Shown here in pieces: positions 1-8,701 of a stretch of DNA of 58,681 nt. Location: positions 1-58,681 of the forward strand of contig CALLUY010000028.1 in NCBI GenBank assembly GCA_938010615.1, read 5' to 3'. The stretch is from an uncultured Pirellulaceae bacterium. Its GTDB lineage: Bacteria; Planctomycetota; Planctomycetia; Pirellulales; Pirellulaceae. Within the stretch, counting starts at the first letter, position 1; the number at the start of each line of letters is the position of its first letter. The notes under the pieces were generated by a model. That model saw nothing but the letters and a program-made list of their open reading frames with translations, was not told the DNA's origin and searched no databases. A program made the position numbers and the translations under genes.

Positions 1-31
1 CCGGGCTCAATTGCACGCAGGAGGCAATTCA

Positions 32-397
32 CAATACAAGCCCGAAGCGCAACAGGAAATTGCATGGTTTGGTTGTCTCCGCAAATCCTAACCCGAAGCG
101 TGAGTTTTGCGGTTGCACTTTCAGTCACGAAGTGACGACATATATTAGCCATGGACGCAAGTCCGTGGTTAGGGTCAATGAATCGCCGCAGAGTGCCGAA
201 GGCACGGCAGGAGCCAAGCTTTGCACTACCGCAATTTTCCTGCCGTCCTTTCAGGACTGACGATTAATGCATCAACGCTTTCCATGGACTTGCGTCCATG
301 GCTAATACATGCCGTGCTTTCAGCACTAAACACTGCAACTTCAAAACGCGTGAGCGAGGTAACAGCCGCACCTCGCTCACGCGTCGGGTTGTAATTG
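32..397 (+). repeat. Element A, copy 1 (with nested element B)
   Basis: This is a mobile-looking non-coding repeat. The left end caatacaagcccgaagcg is an imperfect inverted match of the right end gcgtcgggttgtaattg. The same ends occur at 8175-8563 and 47480-47598. Internally it has the long hairpin aacccgaagcgtgag...ctcacgcgtcgggtt, whose left arm is split by element B at 105-347. The 7-mer gcgtgag is found on both sides of B, at 98-104 and 348-354. No protein is supported here. Similarity to copy 2 continues about 27 bp past the right end, so the true boundary may lie further right. Confidence 0.75.
105..347 (+). repeat. Element B, copy 1: hairpin-array repeat nested in element A
   Basis: The ends ttttgcggttgca (105-117) and tgcaacttcaaaa (334-346) are inverted repeats. 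Between them lie stacked small palindromes: tcacgaagtga, a quasi-palindrome at 149-168, gtgccgaaggcac, a ccgtcctttcaggact hairpin, a palindrome at 282-301 and gtgctttcagcac. The 20-bp palindromes at 149-168 and 282-301 are inverted copies of each other and bound a 113-bp core. That core is in the opposite orientation in the related copy at 41584-41805. Confidence 0.7.
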
Positions 398-437
398 GCA
401 GTATGAGCTTGCGTAACTCTCCGTTTGTCAAATTGCT

Positions 438-2183
438 TTAGAAAGCGTAGTCGACACCGAAGTACAAACCGCCGACGACGAAGTCACTGAACGCTTTGGG
501 CTCCGAGACTGCATCGACATCGAACAGATTCTCTTCGAATTGTCCGGCCGCATCAGCAACGTTTGCGATCACGACGCCTCGGTAGCCAACACGAGCACGA
601 ACCTCAGGTCGAAACTGATAGATAAAGCCAAAGTCTAGCTCTCCAAGGAATGCGAGCTCATTGTCTTTCCCGTCAAAATCAAAATTACGACCCGCGTCAT
701 CACCGAAAAGAACCTGCGGTACCGCAGAACTTCCGTCGTCGAATTGATACGAAGCATGCTGACGACTTTCAACGCGGTTGTTGTAGATTCCGACTCGCGA
801 GCCAAACGTATAACCCCACCCGTTGGCTTGCTGGCGTTCAAGACGTGCACCGATTTGCAAACCAAACAAGTTGTTTTTAACTTCCGACAAATATGAGGCC
901 GATCGCAAGCCGGCTGTCTGAGACGCCCCTGCCGCAAACGCGATCGTTTCATCAAAAGTAACGCCGCGGAGTCCGCCAAAAAACTCAACCGTCGCGTTGC
1001 CGCATGACATCCGTTGTCCGCCTGCACTGGCTCGCAGCAAATTAAACTCAAAACTTCCGAACTCACTATCGCGAGTAACACGGTGGTTTCCTGCACTGTT
1101 GAAAACATCCGACATCGAAATCCCATTGAGCCCGATTCCCGACAAACCAACCGTCTCGGTAATGGACCCATCAGGGAACGGTGCAACGACTCCTCCCCAA
1201 GCCAACGATGGATTCCCACCGGCAACGTCGGACGCGGAACCCGGATCAAATCCGAAAAATCGCATTTCCCATCCGCGACCGTTAGAGCTGCGGCGACCAT
1301 AATTGAGGTCGACGCCTGTAAAGTCGCCTTCGTCAGGGCCGTTCGCCAAAAGATTTGGAACTCCGTTGCTGAGGATACGACCCTTGCCACGATAGTCGCG
1401 GCTCAATGAAAGAAAGGTTAGCTGCCCAGTCGCATGAACGCTCTGGTCGCCACCAAGAATTGAGCCGACTCCGCCAAACGCATCTCGAACCGGAGTCCGA
1501 AAAGGAAAATTGACGGCGCGTCGACCTGTCGCAACCTCTTCCGTTGGGAAGCTTTCGAATTGCTCTGACGAATTCAGAATTGAATCATCAGTGACAACGG
1601 AATCATCAGTGACAACGCTCTCAAATTCATCGGATCGTGCAGCAGACGGACCTGGGGAGGCAAATTGATCGTCCGACAGCAAATCCAAAGAATCTGAAAC
1701 TGCTTCATCATCCAGATTCGGAATTGCTGCGGTGTCAGGAATTTGAGGCGTCTCAGATGTAACAGAAGGGGCGGGCTGCGTGGTGGCAACCGGACTTTCA
1801 GGCTCAAACGCCGGGGGAGCTTCTTCCAATTCAATGTTGCTTGGCACTGAAGCTTGGATCATCGACGAAGGTGCTGGCTCCAGAATTTCCGGTTCGACGG
1901 GTGTTTGAGGCGGACTCCAATCGGGAGCCGGTTCAACTGGTGTTGTCGGAGGACTCCAGACATCCAAATTCCCAGGCGCTTGCTCCAACGAAGCATCAGT
2001 GGACGGCTCCGAGAATACCGACTTGGCAGACTTGGGTATAAAAGTATAAGGCTCATCGCTAGGCGCTACGTCCTGAGCCATGGCTGGATTAGCGACAAGC
2101 GCCAAGCCAATCAATCCTCCGATCGACGCCATTTTCGCGGCTCGACTGATTCTTGAAAGTTGTGATTGGTTATTCAGTTTCAT
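438..2183 (-). CDS. Secreted outer-membrane beta-barrel protein (BBP7-like)
   Basis: A 581-residue envelope protein. The start at 2183 is chosen because it gives a clean signal peptide (residues 1-36, ending NPAMA); the reading frame stays open upstream but without signal-like sequence. Residues of about 45-220 are rich in Pro, Glu and Ser, like a flexible linker, and contain a tandem VVTDDS duplication made by an 18-bp DNA repeat near 1580-1620. The last ~330 residues alternate polar and aromatic residues and finish ...GLYFGVDYAF, with a terminal Phe as is usual for outer-membrane barrels. The layout resembles planctomycete BBP7 proteins, but this is inferred from pattern. The substrate or role is unknown. 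It is divergent from the VPEP-tail gene at 2675. Confidence 0.7.
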   Translation of the reverse strand: MKLNNQSQLSRISRAAKMASIGGLIGLALVANPAMAQDVAPSDEPYTFIPKSAKSVFSEPSTDASLEQAPGNLDVWSPPTTPVEPAPDWSPPQTPVEPEILEPAPSSMIQASVPSNIELEEAPPAFEPESPVATTQPAPSVTSETPQIPDTAAIPNLDDEAVSDSLDLLSDDQFASPGPSAARSDEFESVVTDDSVVTDDSILNSSEQFESFPTEEVATGRRAVNFPFRTPVRDAFGGVGSILGGDQSVHATGQLTFLSLSRDYRGKGRILSNGVPNLLANGPDEGDFTGVDLNYGRRSSNGRGWEMRFFGFDPGSASDVAGGNPSLAWGGVVAPFPDGSITETVGLSGIGLNGISMSDVFNSAGNHRVTRDSEFGSFEFNLLRASAGGQRMSCGNATVEFFGGLRGVTFDETIAFAAGASQTAGLRSASYLSEVKNNLFGLQIGARLERQQANGWGYTFGSRVGIYNNRVESRQHASYQFDDGSSAVPQVLFGDDAGRNFDFDGKDNELAFLGELDFGFIYQFRPEVRARVGYRGVVIANVADAAGQFEENLFDVDAVSEPKAFSDFVVGGLYFGVDYAF

Positions 2184-2674
2184 ATTAGTCCCAACGCAAC
2201 AGACTGCTGTCCTCACGACCGGCAGGAGAGTGTCTTTCGATTCAATACTCAGCATTGTCATCGTCACCGCAGGCATGCGTTGCCATTGAAACTGGATCAA
2301 TCACTACGACATGAGCAATGGCACGTGGTGAAATCGATACACAACAAAGAACCGGATCAAACGGACAGGTGACCATCAAGCGTTAGCTTTTCGAAAACGG
2401 CACTTGCGGAACAATCGGTAAACTTGACTCGCACCAAATTCGATCAAGCGAAACAGAAAGATAGCGCAAGTGTCTAATTGGTATTGCCTTTCTTGCTAGC
2501 AGAAGTCGTCAATCAACCGAGCCGTTCGTCGTTAATTTGTGCCGCGGAGCAAAAACTATCAGATTCTTTTGCGCAATTAAAAATTTCGCTAAAGCCCTCT
2601 TGGTGAAATAGGAGGTTTCCGGGATATTGTCGCCACGGAAGTTACTTCTCTGATTACATGGACAGGAATCAAAC
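2184..2674. other. Intergenic region between divergent envelope genes
   Basis: About 490 bases that must hold the promoters of both flanking genes. A cagga Shine-Dalgarno-like sequence precedes the ATG at 2675. I see no convincing -35/-10 pair, repeat or extra gene; an aggaggt motif at 2609-2615 is not followed by a usable reading frame. Confidence 0.4.
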
Positions 2675-3433
2675 ATGAAAACCCTTCAATTAGCAATGTG
2701 CGCTCTCGCGTTCGCTTTTGCTTCACCCGCCTTTTGCAACGCAGACATATTTGCAGTTTACGACTTCGACGACGGTGCCCCTGGTGGAATGACTCAGTCA
2801 GTTTTCCCAAACCCTTCACCAGTGAGTCCGAGTTTGTACAACACTCGTGGTGGAGTCACTCAAAACACCTCCACAACTGCCTTTGGTGACATCGCGACTC
2901 CTGCCAACGGCGGAGACATTCACGCTTTCGTCAGATCCTTTGAAACGCCGGACTTGGACGAATTCAATAGTGCTTCAGGTACCAATGCGGCCTATCACGA
3001 ATTCTCAATCACGACGCCGACCGGGTCTGACACCTACTCTTTGGATTCACTGCACTTCGAGTACTGGGTAAGCGGCGCTGAAGCTGGCAAAACGTACAAC
3101 GCCACTATTTATTCAGACCTCGTAGGTTATGCAAACAGTGGATTCATCGTGGGTACGCTTCAAGCACAAACCAACCCATCCCAGCCACGAACTCGCTCAT
3201 TCAATTTCAATGGTGCGACAAGCGGCAGTTTCAACAACATCGCGGGCGGCCAAACGGTCGGATTTCGTATTCTTTTCCACGATGATGCATCGGGTTCCAC
3301 TGGTGCGGACCATCATCGTATTGACGATGTTACCCTTCGAGGACGCATTACTACGGCTGTTCCAGAACCGGCTGCAGCGACACTGATGATGCTCGTCGGC
3401 GGATTCGTCGTTCTTCGCCGCAGACGTAACTAG
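2675..3433 (+). CDS. PEP-CTERM sorting-domain secreted protein
   Basis: A 252-residue exported protein. Residues 1-23 are a signal peptide ending in FCNA. The C-terminus has the full tripartite sorting signal: VPEP, a hydrophobic segment (TLMMLVGGFVVL) and the basic tail RRRRN. By analogy with the PEP-CTERM/exosortase system, the tail would be cut off on export to the cell surface. The middle (about 25-220) is rich in Gly, Thr, Asn and Ser, like a beta-sandwich or jelly roll, with no catalytic motif I can name. No exosortase gene is in the window. A strong terminator follows at 3497. Confidence 0.85.
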   Translation: MKTLQLAMCALAFAFASPAFCNADIFAVYDFDDGAPGGMTQSVFPNPSPVSPSLYNTRGGVTQNTSTTAFGDIATPANGGDIHAFVRSFETPDLDEFNSASGTNAAYHEFSITTPTGSDTYSLDSLHFEYWVSGAEAGKTYNATIYSDLVGYANSGFIVGTLQAQTNPSQPRTRSFNFNGATSGSFNNIAGGQTVGFRILFHDDASGSTGADHHRIDDVTLRGRITTAVPEPAAATLMMLVGGFVVLRRRRN

Positions 3434-3496
3434 TCTCGGTAAAGTCAAGCAGCGATATCGAAACATTTAGAGCAGAGAAGCTTCCACTTCGATATC

Positions 3497-3538
3497 AAAA
3501 AAAAGGAACGGTGCCAAATGGCGTCCGTTCCTTTTTTC
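3497..3538. terminator. Bidirectional Rho-independent terminator
   Basis: The stem ggaacgg...ccgttcc with a loop around tgccaaatggcgt is flanked by an A-run (3497-3504) and a T-run (3532-3537). It can therefore stop the rightward VPEP-tail gene and also the leftward Cys-rich gene ending at 3567 from the opposite side. Confidence 0.85.
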
Positions 3539-3566
3539 GTTTTCTGTTTCTGTTTGCCAGGTAACG

Positions 3567-4547
3567 TTACTTGACGTCGTTCCAGAAGCTGTTGATCTCC
3601 CGAATGTTACGTCGAGGAGTTTGCTTCTGTCGAACTGACCGGACTGGCACTCGCTCTGTCGCGGCAGGCTGACTGTAGCTCGCCAGACGTACGGGAGAGT
3701 AATTCCAATCCCGCTGAACGGGTGACGCCGAAGCAGATCGTTGCAGCTCAGACTTCAGATTTCGTGGAATCGCGACCTGCGGTCTTTGGGAAGTTCTTTG
3801 CCCAGTGCTGTATCGGCCATTCGTCGACAAGGTTCCACCGGGAACCATGTTTCGTGACTGCGATCCAGACAACGATGGGACCCGGCTCGCTGGCTCACTA
3901 GGGAAGCTTGGAGTCTCAAACGAAGATCCACCCACTGGTGGGCTTTGAAATTGCGGTTGAGGTGCTGCCGGAGTCGGAACGTATCCTTGAACGGGTGCTC
4001 CTTGGTAACCGGTGCCGCAAGAGTTGCAACCAGTGTTACAGCCGCCCGTGGCACAATCGTTTGTGATTGTTGTCACTGGAACTTTGTAAGTCTCTGTTCG
4101 ATACACCGGACGCTGAGTCGTGTAGGGGACTCGCTGCATTTGATACGTGTATGTCGTGCATGGACGCATGCAAGTTACAGTACAACCTGTGCAAGGGTCC
4201 GAATTAGTGACGGGCTTGTAAGTTGTTACTGGGACGCGCTTCCACGAAGTTCGATACGCTGTGTATGGAACGTAGTTGACGACGGTGCGGCTGCACGTTT
4301 GTTGACATGTCTTCATGCACTGACCAGGTTGCAATCCGTAAGCGTTTTGAGCGACTTGCGGGGATTGAACTTGAGTCGGAGCCTGTGCACCGTAGTAGTT
4401 GTACGCTGGCTGTTGCTGACAAGTGTTGCACGAAGATCGCTTGCCACGCAACCAATCGAGGAGCGGACCAGCTTCGGCTTCAGAAGCAGCAAACAAAGGA
4501 GCAGCCAGCATGGCGGCACAAAGCAAAATTGTTTTTGTACGAATCAT
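3567..4547 (-). CDS. Secreted Cys-rich protein with YTxxRxVxRT motifs
   Basis: A 326-residue protein with a signal peptide (residues 1-26, ending SEAEA). The central part (about 40-175) carries clustered cysteine pairs (CNTC, CMKTCQQTC, CTGCTVTC, CNSC) alternating with repeated Tyr/Arg/Val/Thr phrases such as VPYTAYRTSWKRVPVTTYKP and VPYTTQRPVYRTETYKVPV. The C-terminal 150 residues are Ser/Pro/Gln-rich and look disordered. Proteins of this style are common in Planctomycetota, and a structural envelope role stabilised by disulfides is inference. No enzymatic motif is visible. Confidence 0.75.
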   Translation of the reverse strand: MIRTKTILLCAAMLAAPLFAASEAEAGPLLDWLRGKRSSCNTCQQQPAYNYYGAQAPTQVQSPQVAQNAYGLQPGQCMKTCQQTCSRTVVNYVPYTAYRTSWKRVPVTTYKPVTNSDPCTGCTVTCMRPCTTYTYQMQRVPYTTQRPVYRTETYKVPVTTITNDCATGGCNTGCNSCGTGYQGAPVQGYVPTPAAPQPQFQSPPVGGSSFETPSFPSEPASRVPSLSGSQSRNMVPGGTLSTNGRYSTGQRTSQRPQVAIPRNLKSELQRSASASPVQRDWNYSPVRLASYSQPAATERVPVRSVRQKQTPRRNIREINSFWNDVK

Positions 4548-4933
4548 TTAAATGACTCCAGAAGGGTTCTGGGCGACAGAGACTTCCTGCCGCAATTCAC
4601 GCATAAAGGTAAGACGTGGATAGTCCTGGATTTGATTAAAGAAGCCAAAAACTGGTCGTTTCGAAAAAATGACGTTCCGATTATGCGGGACGTTCCACCC
4701 AGCGAAACTATTCAGTTGAGCTTCATTCTTGAAATTCTGGAAAATCGCACCCTGACAGAGCCCGATCGCAGCGACTGCACCGTTTGAAACTTGTCAGATC
4801 CGCAACTGATACGAACCGTTGCCCAAATTAGTTCACCAAATATCCAGGCCAGACGAATTCACACACCATTACGTCACGGCGCAGTTCCGATACGATCTTG
4901 TTTTGACATTCGCTAACCGATTCTGATCAATAA
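4548..4933. other. Intergenic region upstream of the RND exporter
   Basis: A 386-base divergent gap between the Cys-rich gene and the exporter. No Shine-Dalgarno sequence is visible in front of the ATG at 4934 (gatcaataaATG), so this start may be read from a leader-poor mRNA. I see no repeat, tRNA or further gene. Confidence 0.4.
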
Positions 4934-7207
4934 ATGACTAATAAGTTTGGAAATGCAACTCAGTGGATCGTGACAAAGCCGTGGGTCACGGCGATGCTAC
5001 TACTTGCAGTGACAGCAAGCTCATGCGTTGGACACTTTTCGCCGGACACATTTCGCAACCTGTTTGCGTCACAAGCTGAAACCGAAACCGAAACCGAAAC
5101 CGAAGCAGACCAGCCGGACTTCGCGAACCGCCCCGCAGTGCAATCGTTTCAGTTTTTCTCACAAGGCATATTGCTCGCTCAATCAGACGAGTTCTTTACT
5201 CCTGATGGGGTAGCCGCCATGCAGGCTGTCGTCGCAGCTCTGGAAGAAGAGCCCTTCATTAGTAGCGTCACGTGGATGGAAGACATTCCGCCGCTGAATC
5301 TGTTTGGACTTCCCGAACCGGTTTTTCCAAAACGTACCGCATCACCTGAACTCTACGCGAAAGCAAAACAGAAGGCTCTTGAGAACCCGTTCATCACTGG
5401 CCAAATGATGTCCGAAGACGCCAAGGCCATGGTCCTGATGTTCAACTATGACTTCTTCATGGTCGAAAGTGACGAGCAATGCATCGCCGGCGTGCGGAAA
5501 ATCGCAGAAGCTGCTGCCGATGAATTTGACGTGGCGATCGACTTTGGAGTCACCGGCCCGTTCCCGATCCACATGAGCATGATGGAACAGCATGACTCCA
5601 ACACTTTCTTTTATCAGCTGGTTGGCTACAGCGTCATTTTCCTGATGAGCCTGATTCTGTTTCGTGGCTTCGTTGCTGTCGTGGTGTTGGGATTGGCTCC
5701 GGCGTTGGGAGTTTTCTGGACGCTTGGATTCGTGAATCTTCTTGGCTACCAGAACAATCCGTTCATTGATGTCGTGCTGCCGATTCTGGTCAGTCTGGTC
5801 GGCTTGACCGATGGAGTTCACTTACTGGTACAGATTCGCAAGCTGAAATCCAGCGGACTCAAACCGCTCGTTGCCGCTCGAGAAGGACTGTCGCAAGTCG
5901 GACTTGCTTGTGCGCTTACGTCGCTGACGACCGCAATCGGATTCGGAAGCCTCGCACTGGCACGCCACGAATTCGTCCAGCAGTTTGGATGCAGTTGTGT
6001 CATCGGAGTCATCTGTTGCTTCGTCGCGGTCATCACCGTGATTCCGCTGGCGTGCTCAACGCGAATCGGCAACTATATTCAGTCAGCAAACAAAACGAGC
6101 CTGATCGATCGTAACCTGAGTCGAATCTCAGGCGTGATCGATTTCGTTTTGCCTCGAAAACGGTTGGTCAGCATGATTGCGATTGCTGCGACGATCCTGT
6201 TGATCCTGATTTCAGCGACTCTGAGACCCGACGAACGACTATCAAGCGCGCTGCCAACTAGGAGCGAACCGGCAATAGCGCTCGCCAAACTCGACGAAGC
6301 GATGGGTGGGCTCGAAAGAGGCTACGTTCGGATTCATTGGTCCAAGAATATCGCTGCCGATTCTCCTGAAGTGATGCAAGTCGTAAAGAAGGTTGACGAC
6401 CTTCTCGCGAAAGAACCGCTGCTCGGTGGCGCCGTTTCGATTCGACATCTCGTGGATGCACTTCCGGGTGAAGGTCCGCCTGAGACGCGCATGTCGATGT
6501 TGGAATTGTTGTTGCCGCCTTTCAAGCGAGTATTTTACGAACCGGAACTGCGTTACACGTCAGTTAACTTTAGGGTCCGTGACTTGGGGATCTCGCATTA
6601 CAATCCGGTCTTCAATCGAATGATCGCCGGCATCGAGAAAATCACCGAGGAACATCCTGAGTTTCGTTTGGAGGCCAACGGAAGAGCATTTGAACGCTGG
6701 GAAAACATTTACAAAATTGTGGTCGATCTTGCACTGAGCCTTGGAACCGCATCGCTGATCATTTTTGCGATTCTGGCGATGGTGTATCGTTCTTTGCGGA
6801 TCGGCCTGATCTCGTTTGTACCGAACCTGTTCCCTTTGGCGGTCGCTGGTTTGTACTTGGTGATCACAGGGCAATCTTTGGAGATCGTTGCGGTTTGTGC
6901 CTTCACGGTTTGTCTTGGCATTGCGGTCGATGACACGATCCATTTCCTGACACGATTCGAAGAGGAACGAGCCATTTGCGACAGTGAAGACGAAGCGATT
7001 CGCAAAGCATTCACTGGCGTCGGCACGGCACTGATCATGACGACCGTTGTACTGGTCAGCGGATTCGCGACGGTCTTGGTGAGCGACTCCCACGACCATT
7101 TCATCTTTGCATCCATGGGCGCGATCACCATCGCAGCGGCACTGTTTGCCGATCTTGTTTTCCTGCCAGCATTGCTTTCGCAATTCGTTCGAAAGAAAAC
7201 CAAATGA
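4934..7207 (+). CDS. RND-superfamily (MMPL-type) exporter
   Basis: A 757-residue inner-membrane protein with the two-fold RND plan: one membrane segment near 15-33, a periplasmic loop (about 40-215), a block of five segments (220-385), a seventh segment near 410-428, a second periplasmic loop and a last block (about 590-750). The paired signatures GLTDGVHLLVQI (first half) and AVDDTIHFLTRFEEE (second half) are typical of the MMPL/patched-like branch, where the acidic residue in the membrane serves proton coupling. After the first segment is a short (ET)n run made by a GAAACC hexamer repeat (about 5078-5103). The substrate is unknown. It overlaps the next gene by 4 bp, implying translational coupling. 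Confidence 0.85.
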   Translation: MTNKFGNATQWIVTKPWVTAMLLLAVTASSCVGHFSPDTFRNLFASQAETETETETEADQPDFANRPAVQSFQFFSQGILLAQSDEFFTPDGVAAMQAVVAALEEEPFISSVTWMEDIPPLNLFGLPEPVFPKRTASPELYAKAKQKALENPFITGQMMSEDAKAMVLMFNYDFFMVESDEQCIAGVRKIAEAAADEFDVAIDFGVTGPFPIHMSMMEQHDSNTFFYQLVGYSVIFLMSLILFRGFVAVVVLGLAPALGVFWTLGFVNLLGYQNNPFIDVVLPILVSLVGLTDGVHLLVQIRKLKSSGLKPLVAAREGLSQVGLACALTSLTTAIGFGSLALARHEFVQQFGCSCVIGVICCFVAVITVIPLACSTRIGNYIQSANKTSLIDRNLSRISGVIDFVLPRKRLVSMIAIAATILLILISATLRPDERLSSALPTRSEPAIALAKLDEAMGGLERGYVRIHWSKNIAADSPEVMQVVKKVDDLLAKEPLLGGAVSIRHLVDALPGEGPPETRMSMLELLLPPFKRVFYEPELRYTSVNFRVRDLGISHYNPVFNRMIAGIEKITEEHPEFRLEANGRAFERWENIYKIVVDLALSLGTASLIIFAILAMVYRSLRIGLISFVPNLFPLAVAGLYLVITGQSLEIVAVCAFTVCLGIAVDDTIHFLTRFEEERAICDSEDEAIRKAFTGVGTALIMTTVVLVSGFATVLVSDSHDHFIFASMGAITIAAALFADLVFLPALLSQFVRKKTK

Positions 7208-8148
7208 AAGTCTTGGTTTTCGAATTCATGGTTGGCGGAGGTGTTGCAGATCAACATCCGCTGAACGAAGAACTGCAAACGTTCCTTGAGCAAGGTCACG
7301 CAATGCTCACCGCAGTCTGCAAAGATCTACTGCTGTTAGGGCACGAAGTTTTAGCACTCGCCGACATCCGTGCATACGCTTCGCTTCCGAAAGAAGTGGT
7401 TCGTGTTAGCGTTGAAAGCGAGCAGGAACTTGATCCAACACTCTGGGGGGCTGCTGGTCTGGCGGACTATATCTTGCTGATCGCTCCTGAAACGGATGGC
7501 TGTCTCGAACATTATGCGGAATTGCTTTCGAGTTTCTCCGAAAAAATCATGAGCCCAAACATTGGCTTTATCAACTTGACTGCCAATAAATGGAAGTGTC
7601 ACAATTGGTTTTCAGATCGCGATGTGCCATGCCCTGATTCGATTCTCCTTTCAGAAGACCATGCAGCCAACGATGTCCCTGCTGACTTTTTCCCGTGCGT
7701 TGCGAAACCTGTTGACGGCGCCGGAAGCGAAGACGTTTTACTGGTTGCTTCCTCTGACGAGCTTGCAAACATCTCAAAGCCAATGCTACTTCAGCGATTC
7801 GTTCCTGGCGTACCCGCAAGCGTATCCGTGATCATCGAATCGCTGGAGAAAATTCACTTCCTCGAACCGGGGCAGCAGATATTTGATGCCGAGCCATTTG
7901 GAGTTCACTTGCGAACAGAATTCCCATTGGCCCCGCCACTCCGTGAACGAGCTTTGAAGCTTGCGAGGTTGGTTGTCGAGGCAAGTCCGGACACGATCGG
8001 CTATTTTGGAATCGACATGATTCTTGCTGACGATCCGGACAACGACGTCTTGATTGAAATTAATCCTCGACTGACGACTTCGTACTGCTATCTTCGCGAA
8101 TGGGCGCAAGAGAACCTTGCGGAGAAGTTTCCGCTTCTGGATTCTTGA
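7204..8148 (+). CDS. ATP-grasp ligase, similar to tyramine-glutamate ligase MfnD
   Basis: A 314-residue ATP-grasp enzyme. The N-terminus (VLVFEFMVGGG, then EGHAM-like sequence and a DLLLLGHEV helix) resembles the ligases found with methanofuran and methylofuran synthesis (MfnD family). The ATP-grasp core shows CVAKPVDGAGSEDV (lysine and glycine-rich loop), LLQRFVPGVPASV, and the metal-binding end GIDMIL...VLIEINPRLTTSY. Some planctomycetes carry tetrahydromethanopterin/methanofuran C1 genes, so a cofactor role is plausible, but no other C1 gene is in this window. It starts inside the stop of the RND exporter (ATGA overlap), an unexpected partner. The ATP-grasp call is secure; the substrate is inferred. 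Confidence 0.75.
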   Translation: MKVLVFEFMVGGGVADQHPLNEELQTFLEQGHAMLTAVCKDLLLLGHEVLALADIRAYASLPKEVVRVSVESEQELDPTLWGAAGLADYILLIAPETDGCLEHYAELLSSFSEKIMSPNIGFINLTANKWKCHNWFSDRDVPCPDSILLSEDHAANDVPADFFPCVAKPVDGAGSEDVLLVASSDELANISKPMLLQRFVPGVPASVSVIIESLEKIHFLEPGQQIFDAEPFGVHLRTEFPLAPPLRERALKLARLVVEASPDTIGYFGIDMILADDPDNDVLIEINPRLTTSYCYLREWAQENLAEKFPLLDS

Positions 8149-8174
8149 GCCAGCCGCATCTAGGTTCTATTGAT

Positions 8175-8563
8175 CAATACAAGCCCGAAGCGTTATAGGA
8201 AATTGCATGGTATTGGTTTGTCTCCGCAAATCTTAACCCGAAGCGCAAGTTTTGAAGTTGCAGTGTTTGCGTTTAGGGGCAAAGCCCCGTTCCTTGCCTA
8301 GCCCAGCCCATCGGGCTGGGACTTAGATTCCCCCGACTATTTTAGGACCAAAGGTCCGGCAAGTTGCTTCGGTTAGGGCGCACATGCGCCGCAACTGGTC
8401 GGGCTTTCAGCCCTAAGTGATCGTCCAACGCAAGCCCGGCCCTGCGGGCCGGGCTAGGTAAATTGCTGGGCCGTTGGCCCGAAATGACCGGAACACTGCA
8501 ACTTCAAAGAGCGTGAGCGAGGTACCAGCTGCACCTCGCTCACGCGCCGCCGGGTTGTGATTG
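8175..8563 (+). repeat. Element A, copy 2 (with nested element B)
   Basis: It begins caatacaagcccgaagcg and ends cgccgggttgtgattg, like the copy at 32-397. The left arm of its internal hairpin is interrupted by element B at 8250-8510. B is flanked by gcgcaag (8243-8249) and gcgtgag (8511-8517), a probably decayed 7-bp duplication. After it (8564-8701) are more GC-rich palindromic remnants and no gene. Confidence 0.75.
8250..8510 (+). repeat. Element B, copy 2: same ends, different hairpin cargo
   Basis: The terminal inverted repeats match exactly over 15 bp (tttgaagttgcagtg at 8251-8265 against its complement at 8494-8508). The interior is a different set of palindromes from copy 1: ggggcaaagcccc, cccagcccatcgggctggg, ggaccaaaggtcc, ggcgcacatgcgcc, agggctgaaagcccg-type, agcccggccctgcgggccgg and gggccgttggccc. 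Nearly all have 2-4 nt loops. No reading frame looks coding. Confidence 0.7.
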
Positions 8564-8701
8564 GCGTATCAACTTGCGCAACTTCCCGAATGACGGCGCC
8601 TTGCGGCAGTCCATGCAATTTCCCAGCAAGCGAGTGAGTCTTTCTCACAGTTTCTTAACTCGCTCGCGCGTCGTGCTTGTGTTGGCTTTAATCCGCAAGC
8701 C

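Noticed and set aside
1..437. Possible CRISPR array from repeated short palindromes
   Set aside because: No regular repeat-spacer spacing; the units differ and belong to nested inverted-repeat elements.
635..1390. 251-residue leftward frame inside the barrel gene
   Set aside because: Shifted-frame shadow of the barrel gene on the same strand, with no motif.
6560..7183. 207-residue frame opposite the RND exporter
   Set aside because: Antisense to conserved membrane helices, with no motif of its own.
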